A DNA stretch of 64,000 nucleotides, from the NCBI RefSeq assembly GCF_002872335.1, contig NZ_NJAG01000007.1, forward strand, positions 1-64,000. The letters run 5' to 3'. Origin of the DNA: Siphonobacter sp. BAB-5405 (GTDB taxonomy: Bacteria > Bacteroidota > Bacteroidia > Cytophagales > Spirosomataceae). The translations under genes were made by a program, and so were the position numbers. The notes below the pieces were generated by a model. It saw only the letters and a list, made by a program, of their open reading frames with translations. It made no database searches and had not been told where the DNA came from. Positions 36,108 through 45,202 of the stretch are shown here, in pieces (within the stretch, counting starts at the first letter, position 1; the number at the start of each line of letters is the position of its first letter).

Positions 36108-37250
36108 TTAAAAGCCGTGTAAATTCACTTCATCACTTTCGCGTATGTCCACGCTTTTTCCCATTTTCTTCTGAATGATTTTGAAGTGGTGTTCATCCTC
36201 GGGTGTAATAAGCGAAATCGCTTCGCCAGAAGCTTCCGCCCGTCCGGTACGGCCAATCCGGTGTACGTAATCCTTGGGCGAACGGGGTAACTCATAATTG
36301 ATCACGTAGGGAAGAAACTGAATGTCGATTCCCCGACCAATCAGGTCCGTGGCCACCAGTACCCGAATTTCTCCGGATTTGAACCGATTCAGGGCCTGCA
36401 CCCGGGCTCCCTGGCTTTTCTGACTGTGCATGGCGTAGGCTTGAATGCCGTTTTTATTCAGTTTCACGACCAGATTGTCCGCCGTACGTGTGGAGGATAC
36501 GAAGACCAGTACTTGCTGCATGTCCTGACTCTTGATCAGATACCGAAGGAAAGGACCTTTACGTTCGTCCGCCACCCGATACGCTACCTGCTGAATTAAA
36601 TCCAGGTTTTGCTCTTCTTCAACGATCTCAATTTTTACCGGATTATTCAGTAATTGCTGGTTGATCCCTTCAATGGCATCACCCAGCGTAGCCGAAAACA
36701 ACAGGCTCTGCCGTTTGCGGGGCAAGCGGGCAAAGATCTGCTTCATCTCCTCCGCAAAACCCAGATTCAGCATTTTGTCGGCTTCATCGAGGACCAGCAT
36801 TTCCACTTCGGCCAGCGACACGGCCTTGTTCTGCATCAGATCCAGCAGACGACCCGGCGTGGCTACCAGAATCTCCGTACCCAACATCGCCTTCATCTGG
36901 GGATTGATCGATACCCCGCCGTATACAGCCAGCGTTCTTATTTTTCGGGGAAGACGGGCACTAAACGTCTGAAACACTTCGGCAATCTGCATGGCCAGCT
37001 CACGGGTGGGCACCAGCACCAGGGCCTTGGGCGAACGGTTGCGAGTCGAAGGCTTCTGCTGAAAGAGTTCCAGAATAGGCAGAGCAAAGCTGGCCGTTTT
37101 TCCCGAACCGGTTTTCGCAATTCCAAAGAGGTCTTTTCCCGCCAGAATCGCTGGAATTGCTTCTTTTTGAATGGGATACGCTTGTGTATACTGCTGTTCA
37201 GCGATCGCTTTTAGCAGGGGTTCGGAAAGACCAAGATTGGCAAATGACAT
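36108..37250 (-). CDS. DEAD-box RNA helicase
   Basis: ATP-dependent RNA helicase of 380 residues with the full motif set: Q motif (FANLGLSEPLLKAI and PIQ), motif I AKTGSGKT, Ia PTRELA, Ib TPGRLLD, II DEAD, III SAT, IV VLVFVSSTR, V ATDLIGRGIDI and VI HRIGRTGR. It has almost no C-terminal extension, unlike the longer RhlE or DbpA forms, so the RNA target cannot be inferred. Confidence 0.93.
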   Translation of the reverse strand: MSFANLGLSEPLLKAIAEQQYTQAYPIQKEAIPAILAGKDLFGIAKTGSGKTASFALPILELFQQKPSTRNRSPKALVLVPTRELAMQIAEVFQTFSARLPRKIRTLAVYGGVSINPQMKAMLGTEILVATPGRLLDLMQNKAVSLAEVEMLVLDEADKMLNLGFAEEMKQIFARLPRKRQSLLFSATLGDAIEGINQQLLNNPVKIEIVEEEQNLDLIQQVAYRVADERKGPFLRYLIKSQDMQQVLVFVSSTRTADNLVVKLNKNGIQAYAMHSQKSQGARVQALNRFKSGEIRVLVATDLIGRGIDIQFLPYVINYELPRSPKDYVHRIGRTGRAEASGEAISLITPEDEHHFKIIQKKMGKSVDIRESDEVNLHGF

Positions 37251-37384
37251 AGAATTCGGGTACGATGAAAGGCCAAATATACGACGGATTATCCAGAGCA
37301 GGGGCGGATGGGGTCAAAGCGTCCCCCGTTAAGCTTTAGTGGAACAGTTCTTTCTTTTTCCCTGAAAAACGATCCATTCCACCT

Positions 37385-37412
37385 ATGAATATCTCCGAAT
37401 GAATATCTCCGA
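37385..37412 (+). repeat. Perfect 14-bp tandem duplication over a start codon
   Basis: atgaatatctccga occurs at 37385-37398 and again at 37399-37412. The first copy encodes a five-codon ORF (MNISE) whose TGA overlaps the ATG of the real gene as ATGA. Confidence 0.9.
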
Positions 37413-37851
37413 ACTTCTGGTTGCCAGCATTGCTGGCACGTCGCTCATGACGTTGTTTATGTACCTGATGAGTTTTCTGACGGGTTACAAAACGAAAGTT
37501 ATCAATGTCTTAGGAACGCTTCTGACGTTTCAAACCAAGCCTTCGGGTGAACTGTCGTATTCACCCCTGGCCGTTGCGGTAGGGACCGTTGCTCACTATG
37601 CGGTAGGCTTTGCGTTTGCACTGGCGTACGGCTGGCTTTGGTCGGAAGAAATCCTGCAGCCCAATCTTTGGGGCATTCTGATTTTAGGTACGGTGAGCGG
37701 TATTCTGGCGGTGATTTTCTGGTGGTCTTTCTTTAAAATCCACCCGAAATCGCCGGATTTGAAACTTTCAGCGTACCTGACGGCCATTTTCCTCGCCCAT
37801 TATTTTTTCGTTGCTGGCGTGGTCTGGTGTTATAATTTTTTGCGATCCTGA
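37399..37851 (+). CDS. Four-helix membrane protein, unknown
   Basis: The 150-residue product has four hydrophobic helices: one near residues 5-28, one with AVAVGTVAHYAVGFAFALAY, one with LWGILILGTVSGILAVIFWW and a last one near 125-147. Histidines in VAHYAVG and FLAHYFF are regularly placed, but no family is recognised. The start codon follows a 14-bp duplicated copy of itself, so the five-codon upstream ORF may influence its translation. Confidence 0.65.
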   Translation: MNISELLVASIAGTSLMTLFMYLMSFLTGYKTKVINVLGTLLTFQTKPSGELSYSPLAVAVGTVAHYAVGFAFALAYGWLWSEEILQPNLWGILILGTVSGILAVIFWWSFFKIHPKSPDLKLSAYLTAIFLAHYFFVAGVVWCYNFLRS

Positions 37852-38003
37852 GTTGAAAGCCATCCATTTCCAACGGAACTACTATTTTTGCGGCCAGTGA
37901 GCCGGAAATGCCGTGGGAATACCCTTTTTGAAGCCTGTATTTTCACTTTTTCATCATCTAAAACCGAACTTTTCCATCACGTATCGTTCATACACTACTG
38001 AAA

Positions 38004-39221
38004 ATGAGCAAGAAAGTTTTAATTATTGGTGCCGGTGGCGTAGGCAATGTGGTTGCGAAGAAAGTAGCCATGAATCCGGATTCTTTTAGCGAAATCCTGC
38101 TGGCCTCGCGTACCAAGTCCAAGTGTGATAAAATTGCCGCCGAAGCTCGTGAGCATGGCCTTCCTACGCCCATTCAGACGGCCCAGGTGGACGCTGACAA
38201 CGTAGCTGAATTAGTTGCTTTGATCAACGACTTCAAACCCTTCATGGTCATCAATGTGGCTCTGCCCTACCAGGATCTGACCATCATGGATGCCTGTCTG
38301 GAAACGGGTGTGCATTACTTGGATACGGCCAACTACGAGCCTAAAGACGTTGCAAAGTTCGAGTACTCCTGGCAATGGGCGTATCAGGATCGTTTCCAGA
38401 AAGCCGGACTGATGGCATTACTGGGCTGCGGTTTTGATCCGGGCGTAACGCAGGTGTTTACAGCGTATGCAAATAAGCATCAGTTCTCGGAAATGCAGTA
38501 CCTCGACATCGTAGACTGCAATGCGGGTGATCACGGAAAAGCCTTTGCTACCAACTTTAATCCCGAAATCAACATCCGGGAAATTACGCAGCCGGGTCGG
38601 TACTGGGAGAATGGCGAATGGGTGGAAATTCCCGCCATGAGCGTTCATAAACCCATCGAATACCCGAACGTCGGTCTTAAAGAAAGTTACGTTCTGTACC
38701 ACGAAGAACTGGAATCGTTAGTTAAGAACTTCCCAACCCTGAAGCGGGCTCGTTTCTGGATGACGTTTGGTCAACAGTACATCACCCACTTACAGGTGCT
38801 CGAAAACGTGGGTATGACCAGCATTCAGCCCATCAAGTTCCAGGGTATGGATGTGGTTCCGCTGGAATTCCTGAAAGCTTTACTACCCGAACCCGGTACG
38901 CTGGGCGAAAATTATACGGGTGAAACGTCCATCGGTTGCCAGATTCGGGGTATTGGTAAAGATGGTCAGGAAAAAACCTACTTCGTTTGGAACAACTGCA
39001 AGCACCAGGATGCCTACAAGGATACGCAGGCTCAGGGCGTAAGCTACACGACGGGCGTACCTGCCATGATTGGAGCCAAGCTGATGTGCGACGGGGTGTG
39101 GATGCAACCCGGCGTCTGGAACTGTGAGCAGATGGATCCCGATCCGTTTATGGATTTGTTGAATAAACACGGTTTGCCCTGGCACGAAGCGGTGAATGAA
39201 CCGTTGTCCGTAGAGCAATAG
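38004..39221 (+). CDS. Carboxynorspermidine/carboxyspermidine dehydrogenase (saccharopine dehydrogenase family)
   Basis: NADPH-dependent enzyme that condenses aspartate semialdehyde with putrescine or diaminopropane to carboxy(nor)spermidine. The N-terminal Rossmann motif is IIGAGGVGNVVAKK (residues 7-20); LLASRTKSKCDKIA and GCGFDPGVTQVFTAYA are typical of the Lys1-like group. Length 405 fits this group. The decarboxylase of the same pathway is nspC at 18434-19567. A -7 box TATTTTTG (37883-37890) lies about 115 bases upstream. Confidence 0.9.
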   Translation: MSKKVLIIGAGGVGNVVAKKVAMNPDSFSEILLASRTKSKCDKIAAEAREHGLPTPIQTAQVDADNVAELVALINDFKPFMVINVALPYQDLTIMDACLETGVHYLDTANYEPKDVAKFEYSWQWAYQDRFQKAGLMALLGCGFDPGVTQVFTAYANKHQFSEMQYLDIVDCNAGDHGKAFATNFNPEINIREITQPGRYWENGEWVEIPAMSVHKPIEYPNVGLKESYVLYHEELESLVKNFPTLKRARFWMTFGQQYITHLQVLENVGMTSIQPIKFQGMDVVPLEFLKALLPEPGTLGENYTGETSIGCQIRGIGKDGQEKTYFVWNNCKHQDAYKDTQAQGVSYTTGVPAMIGAKLMCDGVWMQPGVWNCEQMDPDPFMDLLNKHGLPWHEAVNEPLSVEQ

Positions 39222-39224
39222 AAT

Positions 39225-39258
39225 AAAAAAGCCGATTCTTTAGGGAATCGGCTTTTTT
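39225..39258 (+). terminator. Terminator of the dehydrogenase gene
   Basis: Fourteen-bp stem aaaaaagccgattc/gaatcggctttttt with a six-base loop, three bases after the stop codon. Confidence 0.93.
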
Positions 39259-39282
39259 GTGTTTGATGGATACTATTCTCGA

Positions 39283-39510
39283 CCCCCGCATTGCACATGG
39301 GGGCTAGACTGGTACCGTTTGCGACTGGTGCAGGTTTCCAAACCTATACCCGCCCTTTGGCCGTTTCCAATTGCCTTCATTAGAGAAGTAATTGTAGTTA
39401 CAAGAGGTAACCGTTCCCCGCATTGCATACGGGCTATTCAAATTGAACCCCTTCGGGGTTAAGAACTTCTTTTGTATAGAAACTAGACTGGTGCAGGTTC
39501 CCTAACTCCA
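39283..39510. repeat. Composite intergenic repeat block
   Basis: Contains cccccgcattgcacatggggg (39283-39303), two copies of gactggtgcaggtt (39323 and 39486), and cccgcattgcatacgggcta followed by ttcaaattgaaccccttcgg (39417-39457). The modules recur at 7537-7854 and, singly, at 27221-27240. Like the first block it lies between convergent genes and carries no ORF. Confidence 0.72.
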
Positions 39511-39524
39511 TTAGAATTTCCCAA

Positions 39525-39734
39525 TTATTGCAACTCCGCCTTAAATCCAGCTTTTTCGACAGTTTGAATGACGGTTGCGGCTTCCAGCTCCTCTCCTTCC
39601 ACCGTTAGAATTTTATCCGGATTGTTAGTGTCTACTTTCCAATTATCAATCGAATCTTCCTGATTCAGAAACGGAGAAACTTTGGCTACGCAATTGCTGC
39701 AGTTGATATTGGTTTTGAATTGAATCGTTTCCAT
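39525..39734 (-). CDS. copZ: Heavy-metal-associated domain protein, copper chaperone
   Basis: A 69-residue ferredoxin-like HMA domain. The metal-binding motif is NINCSNCV (CxxC at residues 12 and 15). It lies 122 bases downstream of copA on the same strand, which supports a role in handing Cu(I) to the ATPase. Confidence 0.87.
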   Translation of the reverse strand: METIQFKTNINCSNCVAKVSPFLNQEDSIDNWKVDTNNPDKILTVEGEELEAATVIQTVEKAGFKAELQ

Positions 39735-39856
39735 GTGTTCAGTTTACAGCGGTCCGCCGCTGCGGTTTTTAATTTTCTGTTTTCAGTTAAGCACCTGACT
39801 TGTTAGTACTCTAAAAACAGCTAATCTACTCCTTCATTTATTTATTTCATTAAAAA

Positions 39857-42115
39857 TCAAACCCTCCGGTACTTTAACCGTAGACTATTCATCACGACGG
39901 ATACCGAACTCAGGGCCATGGCTGCTCCGGCGATCATCGGATTCAGTAAAAATCCGTTCAACGGGTACAATACCCCGGCGGCAATGGGAATTCCGATGAT
40001 ATTATAAATGAAGGCCCAGAACAGGTTCTGTCGAATGGCGTGTACCGTCAGTCGGGAGATTCGTAACGCTTTCGGTAACTGTAGCAAGTCGCCTGAAATC
40101 AGCGTCATTTTCGCTACATCCATCGCCACGTCTGAGCCATGCCCCATGGCAATGCTTACGTCGGCCTGAGCCAGAGCCTGTGAGTCGTTGATGCCGTCGC
40201 CTACCATGGCGACTACCTTTCCCTGGCTCTGGTAGGCTTTCACCACCTCGGCTTTATCACCGGGCAGGACTTCCGCCCGGAACTCAGTTACGCCCACTGC
40301 TGCCGCCACCTGAGCGGCCGTCTGGGCATTATCGCCCGTCAGCATGAGTACCTGCACGCCTTGCTTTCGCAACTGCGTAATGGCTTCTTTTGAATGGGCT
40401 TTGATCGGGTCGTTGATCGCCAGTACGGCCAGCACTACCTGCTCCCGAGCCAGTACAATCACCGTACGAGCCTGATTTTGCCACTGCTGTACGGGCCAGT
40501 GGTCCAGTACTACGCCTTCGGCTTCCATCCAGCGGGGACTTCCTGCCCGAAAAACTACGCCTTCTACCTGACCGCGGATGCCCTTCCCGGGTACATTTTC
40601 CAAAGCCGACACCGCGGCTGGTTTTACTTTCTCTGCTTTCAGAGCTTGTACAATAGCCTGAGCCAGCGGGTGCGTCGATTGACTTTCCAGGCCTAACAAG
40701 ACGGGTTTCCAGGCTTCGTCGCTCCATTGGCTATCCGTTACGCTGGGCTTGCCTTCGGTGATCGTTCCGGTTTTATCCAGAATGAGGGTATCCATGCGGT
40801 AGGCTCGTTCCAGGCTTTCCGCGTCTTTGATCAGAATGCCGTTTTCGGCTCCCTTACCTACCCCAACCATAATCGCTGTGGGCGTCGCCAGTCCCAGAGC
40901 ACAGGGACAGGCAATGACCAGTACCGTGACGGCATTAAGCAGGGCGTACGTAAGGGCGTTTTCGCCACCTATCAGCCACCAGACCACAAACGTCAGTACG
41001 GCAATTCCTAAGACTACTGGAACGAAAATACCCGCAATTTTATCAACCAGTCGCTGAATGGGGGCTTTACTCCCCTGAGCTTCCTGTACCTGCCGGATGA
41101 TCTGAGCCAGTAAGGTATCGCTGCCCACTTTCTGAGCAATGAAATGAAAACTCCCCTGCTGATTGATGGTTCCGGCAAATACCTTGGTCCCCTTCGTTTT
41201 TTCAACGGGAATGGGTTCCCCTGAAATCATACTCTCATCGACGTACGACTGGCCTGCTTTCACCTGCCCATCCACGGGTATCTTATCACCGGGCCGTACC
41301 AGCAGACGATCGCCCACGCCTACTTCGGCGAGTGGTACTTGTACTTCTTCGCCGTTTTCAATCCGTGTGACCGTCTGCGGTTGTAGACCCATTAGCTTTT
41401 TGATGGCCGAAGACGTATTGGACTTAGCCCGTTCTTCCAGCCATTTGCCCAGCAGAATAAACGTCACTACGACCGCCGCTGCTTCAAAATACACGTGTGG
41501 ATGCAATCCCCGCTGATGCCAGAATTCCGGATATATCGTGTTGAACACGCTGAAGGCATAGGCAATACCCGTGCTCATCGCGACCAGTGTATCCATGGAA
41601 GTTTGTCCGAAGCGGGCCTGCTTGACGGCATTAACGAAGAACTTCCGCCCGAAACAGAAAAGTACCGGCGTACTCAGTCCCCACATCAGGTAGTTGGCGG
41701 GCGGCCAGTCCATCCATACCATCCCCAGTACTACCACCGGAATCGTCAGTAGGGCCGACCAGATCAGATTAGACTGTAAGGTTTTAAGGCGATTTTCTTT
41801 GTATTCGGCCTGCTTTTCCTGAGCACTCTCCGCATCAATGATCAACCCATAGCCAATGCCCTGTACGGCCTTTTGTAGCTTTTCAAGGGACGTTTGCTGC
41901 GGGTCAAAAACAATACGGGCGGATTCGTCGGCGAAGTTGACCGTTGTGGTTTCTACGCCAGGCTGTTTCGTCAGTATGGTTTCCACGCTTTGGGCACAGG
42001 CCGCACAGCTCATGCCTGTGACGGGTATACGTAAAGATTCGGTGGGTGTTTCAAGCGTTTCCATGACTACTTCCATTACAGATACAAAGTTCGGCTTCCT
42101 GATGTGTTGCGGCAT
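39857..42115 (-). CDS. copA: Copper-translocating P-type ATPase
   Basis: P1B-type ATPase exporting Cu(I) across the inner membrane. One N-terminal HMA domain has GMSCAAC (Cys37, Cys40). The transport motif [11 protein letters not shown] lies near residue 400, the phosphorylated aspartate in DKTGTITEG near 445, and [10 protein letters not shown] near 638. Eight transmembrane helices are visible. The start may also be at 42076 or 42064, because a -7-like GAACTTTG lies within the first 13 codons of the longest form. It follows an unknown gene at 42152 by 36 bases and precedes copZ. Confidence 0.95.
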   Translation of the reverse strand: MPQHIRKPNFVSVMEVVMETLETPTESLRIPVTGMSCAACAQSVETILTKQPGVETTTVNFADESARIVFDPQQTSLEKLQKAVQGIGYGLIIDAESAQEKQAEYKENRLKTLQSNLIWSALLTIPVVVLGMVWMDWPPANYLMWGLSTPVLFCFGRKFFVNAVKQARFGQTSMDTLVAMSTGIAYAFSVFNTIYPEFWHQRGLHPHVYFEAAAVVVTFILLGKWLEERAKSNTSSAIKKLMGLQPQTVTRIENGEEVQVPLAEVGVGDRLLVRPGDKIPVDGQVKAGQSYVDESMISGEPIPVEKTKGTKVFAGTINQQGSFHFIAQKVGSDTLLAQIIRQVQEAQGSKAPIQRLVDKIAGIFVPVVLGIAVLTFVVWWLIGGENALTYALLNAVTVLVIACPCALGLATPTAIMVGVGKGAENGILIKDAESLERAYRMDTLILDKTGTITEGKPSVTDSQWSDEAWKPVLLGLESQSTHPLAQAIVQALKAEKVKPAAVSALENVPGKGIRGQVEGVVFRAGSPRWMEAEGVVLDHWPVQQWQNQARTVIVLAREQVVLAVLAINDPIKAHSKEAITQLRKQGVQVLMLTGDNAQTAAQVAAAVGVTEFRAEVLPGDKAEVVKAYQSQGKVVAMVGDGINDSQALAQADVSIAMGHGSDVAMDVAKMTLISGDLLQLPKALRISRLTVHAIRQNLFWAFIYNIIGIPIAAGVLYPLNGFLLNPMIAGAAMALSSVSVVMNSLRLKYRRV

Positions 42116-42151
42116 TACAGCTTTCCGGAAGGAATTTGCATAGTTTTGCCA

Positions 42152-42475
42152 CTAGCGTCGGGGTTTACGCGGGTAATCTTCCATCTCCACGGCGGGCAGT
42201 ACCGGATTCAGAATTTGCTTGGAAATGACCACCCGGAAAAACTTCACCCCACTCACTTCGTAATCCTGCCAAAACTTATCCCGTAACTGTAAATTTCGGT
42301 AAATCGTTGAGTAACTCACCTGGGGTTCCCAGCCATGAATGTTCAGCGTAGTTAACAAAAATTCTACCGTTTTTTTCAGGTTAGAAAAGTACACCACGGA
42401 CGCATCCCGCCGCCGCTGGTCGGGTAAAGCGGGATAGGGCTGAATACTGAGTTCATAAATAGGTTGCTGATTCAT
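42152..42475 (-). CDS. Unknown protein, first gene of the copper cluster
   Basis: The start at 42475 (MNQQPIYELSIQPYPALPDQ) gives 107 residues. The protein is soluble, with no signal peptide and no cysteines, and ends with a proline/arginine-rich tail (MEDYPRKPRR). Notable segments are RRRDASVVYFSNLKKTVEFL and YSTIYRNLQLRDKFWQDYEV. I recognise no family. The 36-base spacing to copA suggests co-transcription, so a regulatory or accessory role in copper handling is possible, but this rests only on position. Confidence 0.6.
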   Translation of the reverse strand: MNQQPIYELSIQPYPALPDQRRRDASVVYFSNLKKTVEFLLTTLNIHGWEPQVSYSTIYRNLQLRDKFWQDYEVSGVKFFRVVISKQILNPVLPAVEMEDYPRKPRR

Positions 42476-42561
42476 AGCACATTCATGGAAAATTATGAGC
42501 TTATTTTTCAGTAACACAATTTCAGGGTAAGAAGTGCCGTTTCATCCACATACACCAACAA

Positions 42562-42593
42562 AAAGACCCCGACTGCTTTCGGCTGGGGTCTTT
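42562..42593 (-). terminator. Terminator of the lipoprotein gene
   Basis: Stem aaagacccc/ggggtcttt with partial inner pairing, followed on the minus strand by T. It separates the lipoprotein gene from the copper cluster. Confidence 0.82.
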
Positions 42594-42619
42594 CTATTTT
42601 TGTCTGGTATCTTCCAGCT

Positions 42620-43075
42620 TTACTGCAAACGCCTAAACAGACGATTAGGTAGGTCTACATATGATCCTACGGCCAAATCAATCTGCATGGCTTCAGAGCA
42701 TACAAACAATCGCCCACTTAGGTAATTGTCAGGTCTGGTTCCATACCTGGCAAGGCCCAAGGAATCAGCAATGGCAACTCCTTTTTCTAGTTTAATAAGT
42801 TGATAGCTTCCCTTGTACAGCACACTTTTCTCTTTTCGAACTTCAATGTGATTCGTATCGGCGAAAATCATTTCCACGTTCGGTACCGGAGCGGTATAAT
42901 TCGTAACGGATGAACTCGTATAGACAAGTTTCCATTTGCCCAGCAATTGCTGTCGAAACGTTTTGACATCCGTAGCGGCATTCTCTGCCAAACAAGGCGT
43001 TAGTACCGGCTCAATGGATTTGTTTTTTTGACAGGCCACAGCTAGTACCAGCAGAAGAAAAGTAGTTTTTTTCAT
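42620..43075 (-). CDS. Small lipoprotein, lipocalin-like
   Basis: The start at 43075 (MKKTTFLLLVLAVACQKNK) gives lipobox AVAC; the frame extends six codons upstream. LLGKWKLVYTSSSV is the G-x-W first strand of a lipocalin-like barrel, similar to the proteins at 19599 and 20035. The remaining part is beta-rich with NVEMIFADTNHIEV and two cysteines (Cys after TP near the N-terminus and FVCSEA). Function unknown. Confidence 0.68.
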   Translation of the reverse strand: MKKTTFLLLVLAVACQKNKSIEPVLTPCLAENAATDVKTFRQQLLGKWKLVYTSSSVTNYTAPVPNVEMIFADTNHIEVRKEKSVLYKGSYQLIKLEKGVAIADSLGLARYGTRPDNYLSGRLFVCSEAMQIDLAVGSYVDLPNRLFRRLQ

Positions 43076-43278
43076 TGATTTCCCTTTTTTCACCAGGACC
43101 CGGGCGTATATCCTAACGTTGGAAAGTCATTTCATTATTTTCATTTTTTATTCAGCAGCCAATCGGCTGACGGCCAATTTTTTAAGTACTCCGGTCAAAA
43201 AAACTGTCAACCGAAAACCGAAAACTCTAAACTTTTGCTATTATCTTTGTATCCCGTACACAAATCATACACGTCGTC

Positions 43279-44934
43279 ATGTCCACGGCCAAACCGACGA
43301 AATATATCTTTGTTACGGGCGGGGTTGCATCTTCTCTCGGCAAAGGCATTGTCGCCTCCTCGTTAGCTAAACTTCTGCAAGCCAGGGGTCTTTCCGTTAC
43401 TATTCAGAAAATCGATCCTTACATTAACGTCGATCCCGGTACGCTCAATCCGTATGAGCACGGCGAATGCTACGTTACCGATGATGGAGCCGAAACGGAC
43501 CTGGATCTAGGTCACTACGAACGCTTTCTGAACGTTCCTACGTCACAGGATAACAACGTGACGACGGGTCGTATCTACTACAACGTCATCATGGCCGAAC
43601 GCGAGGGTAAGTACCTCGGTAAAACGGTTCAGGTGGTCCCTCACATTACCGACGAAATCAAACGCTGCATTACGGCGTTGGGTACGACGGGTAATTTTGA
43701 CATTGTCATTACTGAAATCGGCGGTTGCGTAGGTGATATTGAATCCTTACCCATCATCGAAGCTGCCCGTCAGCTGAAGTATGAACTGGGCGAGAACAAT
43801 ACGCTTTTCATTCACCTGACTCTGGTTCCGTACCTGAGTTCGGCGGGTGAATTGAAAACCAAACCGACGCAACACTCGGTTCGTACGCTTTCGGAATCCG
43901 GTATTCAGGCCGATATTCTGGTTTGCCGTACCGAGCACCCGATTCCGCAGGATATGCGTCGCAAGATCGCTCTCTTCTGCAACGTACAGCCTAACGACGT
44001 AATCGAATCCATCGACGCCGAGACCATCTATGATGTGCCGCTGTTGATGAAAAAGGAAAAGCTCGATCAGCGGGCGTTGTACAAACTCAATCTGTACAAC
44101 GATCAGGAACCCGATCTGGATTCCTGGAAAGACTTCCTCGGCAAGTACAAAAACCCAACGGACCAGATTACGGTAGGTCTGGTAGGTAAGTACGTCGAAC
44201 TGAAAGACGCCTACAAGTCCATTGCGGAAGCCTTCATCCACGCCGGTGCTGAAAACGAGTGCCGGGTTAAGGTTGAATGGATTTCTTCGGAAACCCTGGA
44301 ACAGGAAGAAGTCATTGAGCAATTGCTCAATCTGGATGGTATTCTGGTCGCTCCGGGTTTTGGTGAGCGGGGTCTGGAAGGAAAAATCCGGGCCGTACAA
44401 CTCGCCCGTGAGAACAAGATTCCGTTCTTCGGTATCTGCTTAGGTATGCAGATGGCCGTCATCGAGTACGCTCGCAACGTAGCGGGTATTGCCGGTGCTT
44501 CCTCTTCCGAGCTGGAACCTTCCACCCCTAATCCGGTCATTGACCTGATGCAGGAGCAGAAAGCCATCAAAGCCAAAGGCGGTACCATGCGACTGGGAGC
44601 CTGGCCTTGTGATCTGCAAAAAGATTCACTCGCCCATCAGATTTACGGCAAGAAGAAAATCTCCGAGCGTCACCGTCACCGGTATGAATTCAACAATGCG
44701 TATCTGAAGCAATTGAATTCTGCTGGTCTGGTTACCTCAGGTATCAATCCGGAAAGTAAACTGGTCGAAATCATTGAGCTGAAACCTGAAGTTCACCCCT
44801 TCTTTATCGGTGTGCAGTTCCACCCCGAGTATAAAAGTACGGTGTTGAGTCCGGCTCCGCTGTTCGTACATTTCGTGAAAGCAGCCCTTACTTACTCCCT
44901 CGCGAAACGGGAATCGGTAACGGTGGGCGTCTAA
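43279..44934 (+). CDS. pyrG: CTP synthase
   Basis: Converts UTP to CTP using glutamine. The N-terminal amidoligase domain begins KYIFVTGGVASSLGKGI (P-loop) and includes DPYINVDPGTLNPYEHGECY and EIGGCVGDIES. The class I glutamine amidotransferase domain has the catalytic cysteine in FFGICLGMQ near residue 394 and the His/Glu pair in FHPEYKS near the C-terminus. Length 551 fits. A TATCTTTG -7 box (43242-43249) lies 29 bases before the ATG. Confidence 0.98.
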   Translation: MSTAKPTKYIFVTGGVASSLGKGIVASSLAKLLQARGLSVTIQKIDPYINVDPGTLNPYEHGECYVTDDGAETDLDLGHYERFLNVPTSQDNNVTTGRIYYNVIMAEREGKYLGKTVQVVPHITDEIKRCITALGTTGNFDIVITEIGGCVGDIESLPIIEAARQLKYELGENNTLFIHLTLVPYLSSAGELKTKPTQHSVRTLSESGIQADILVCRTEHPIPQDMRRKIALFCNVQPNDVIESIDAETIYDVPLLMKKEKLDQRALYKLNLYNDQEPDLDSWKDFLGKYKNPTDQITVGLVGKYVELKDAYKSIAEAFIHAGAENECRVKVEWISSETLEQEEVIEQLLNLDGILVAPGFGERGLEGKIRAVQLARENKIPFFGICLGMQMAVIEYARNVAGIAGASSSELEPSTPNPVIDLMQEQKAIKAKGGTMRLGAWPCDLQKDSLAHQIYGKKKISERHRHRYEFNNAYLKQLNSAGLVTSGINPESKLVEIIELKPEVHPFFIGVQFHPEYKSTVLSPAPLFVHFVKAALTYSLAKRESVTVGV

Positions 44935-45106
44935 AATCGCTCTACATAAACGAAACAAGCGTCTGATCATTAACCTATTATCTGATTCTAACTAAAGCAT
45001 AGTTTTAGAAAAGAGAAGCCGTTAGGTCCTAGGTTTTATTGATACCAATCGGCACTGTCGGTTACCGTTTAACATTAATTCCATTCTATTACTGGAAAAA
45101 AAGGAC

Positions 45107-45157
45107 GAGCACGCAGGGCTTTCGGGATTGTTTCCGAACTTTGCGTGCTCATTTTTT
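45107..45157 (+). terminator. Terminator of pyrG
   Basis: Stem gagcacgca/tgcgtgctc with an inner ttcgg/ccgaa stem, followed by a and seven T; 172 bases after the stop codon. The stretch between has no ORF. Confidence 0.85.
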
Positions 45158-45202
45158 TAAACTCTAATTACACCGGAGCCTTGTTGTCTCCCCACCATCC
45201 TT

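Noticed and set aside
43747-44400. 217-codon open frame antisense to pyrG
   Set aside because: Shadow of a strongly conserved gene; no start context or family pattern.
45001-45157. Riboswitch or T-box candidate before yidC
   Set aside because: The structure resolves to a simple terminator of pyrG; no conserved aptamer motif is visible.
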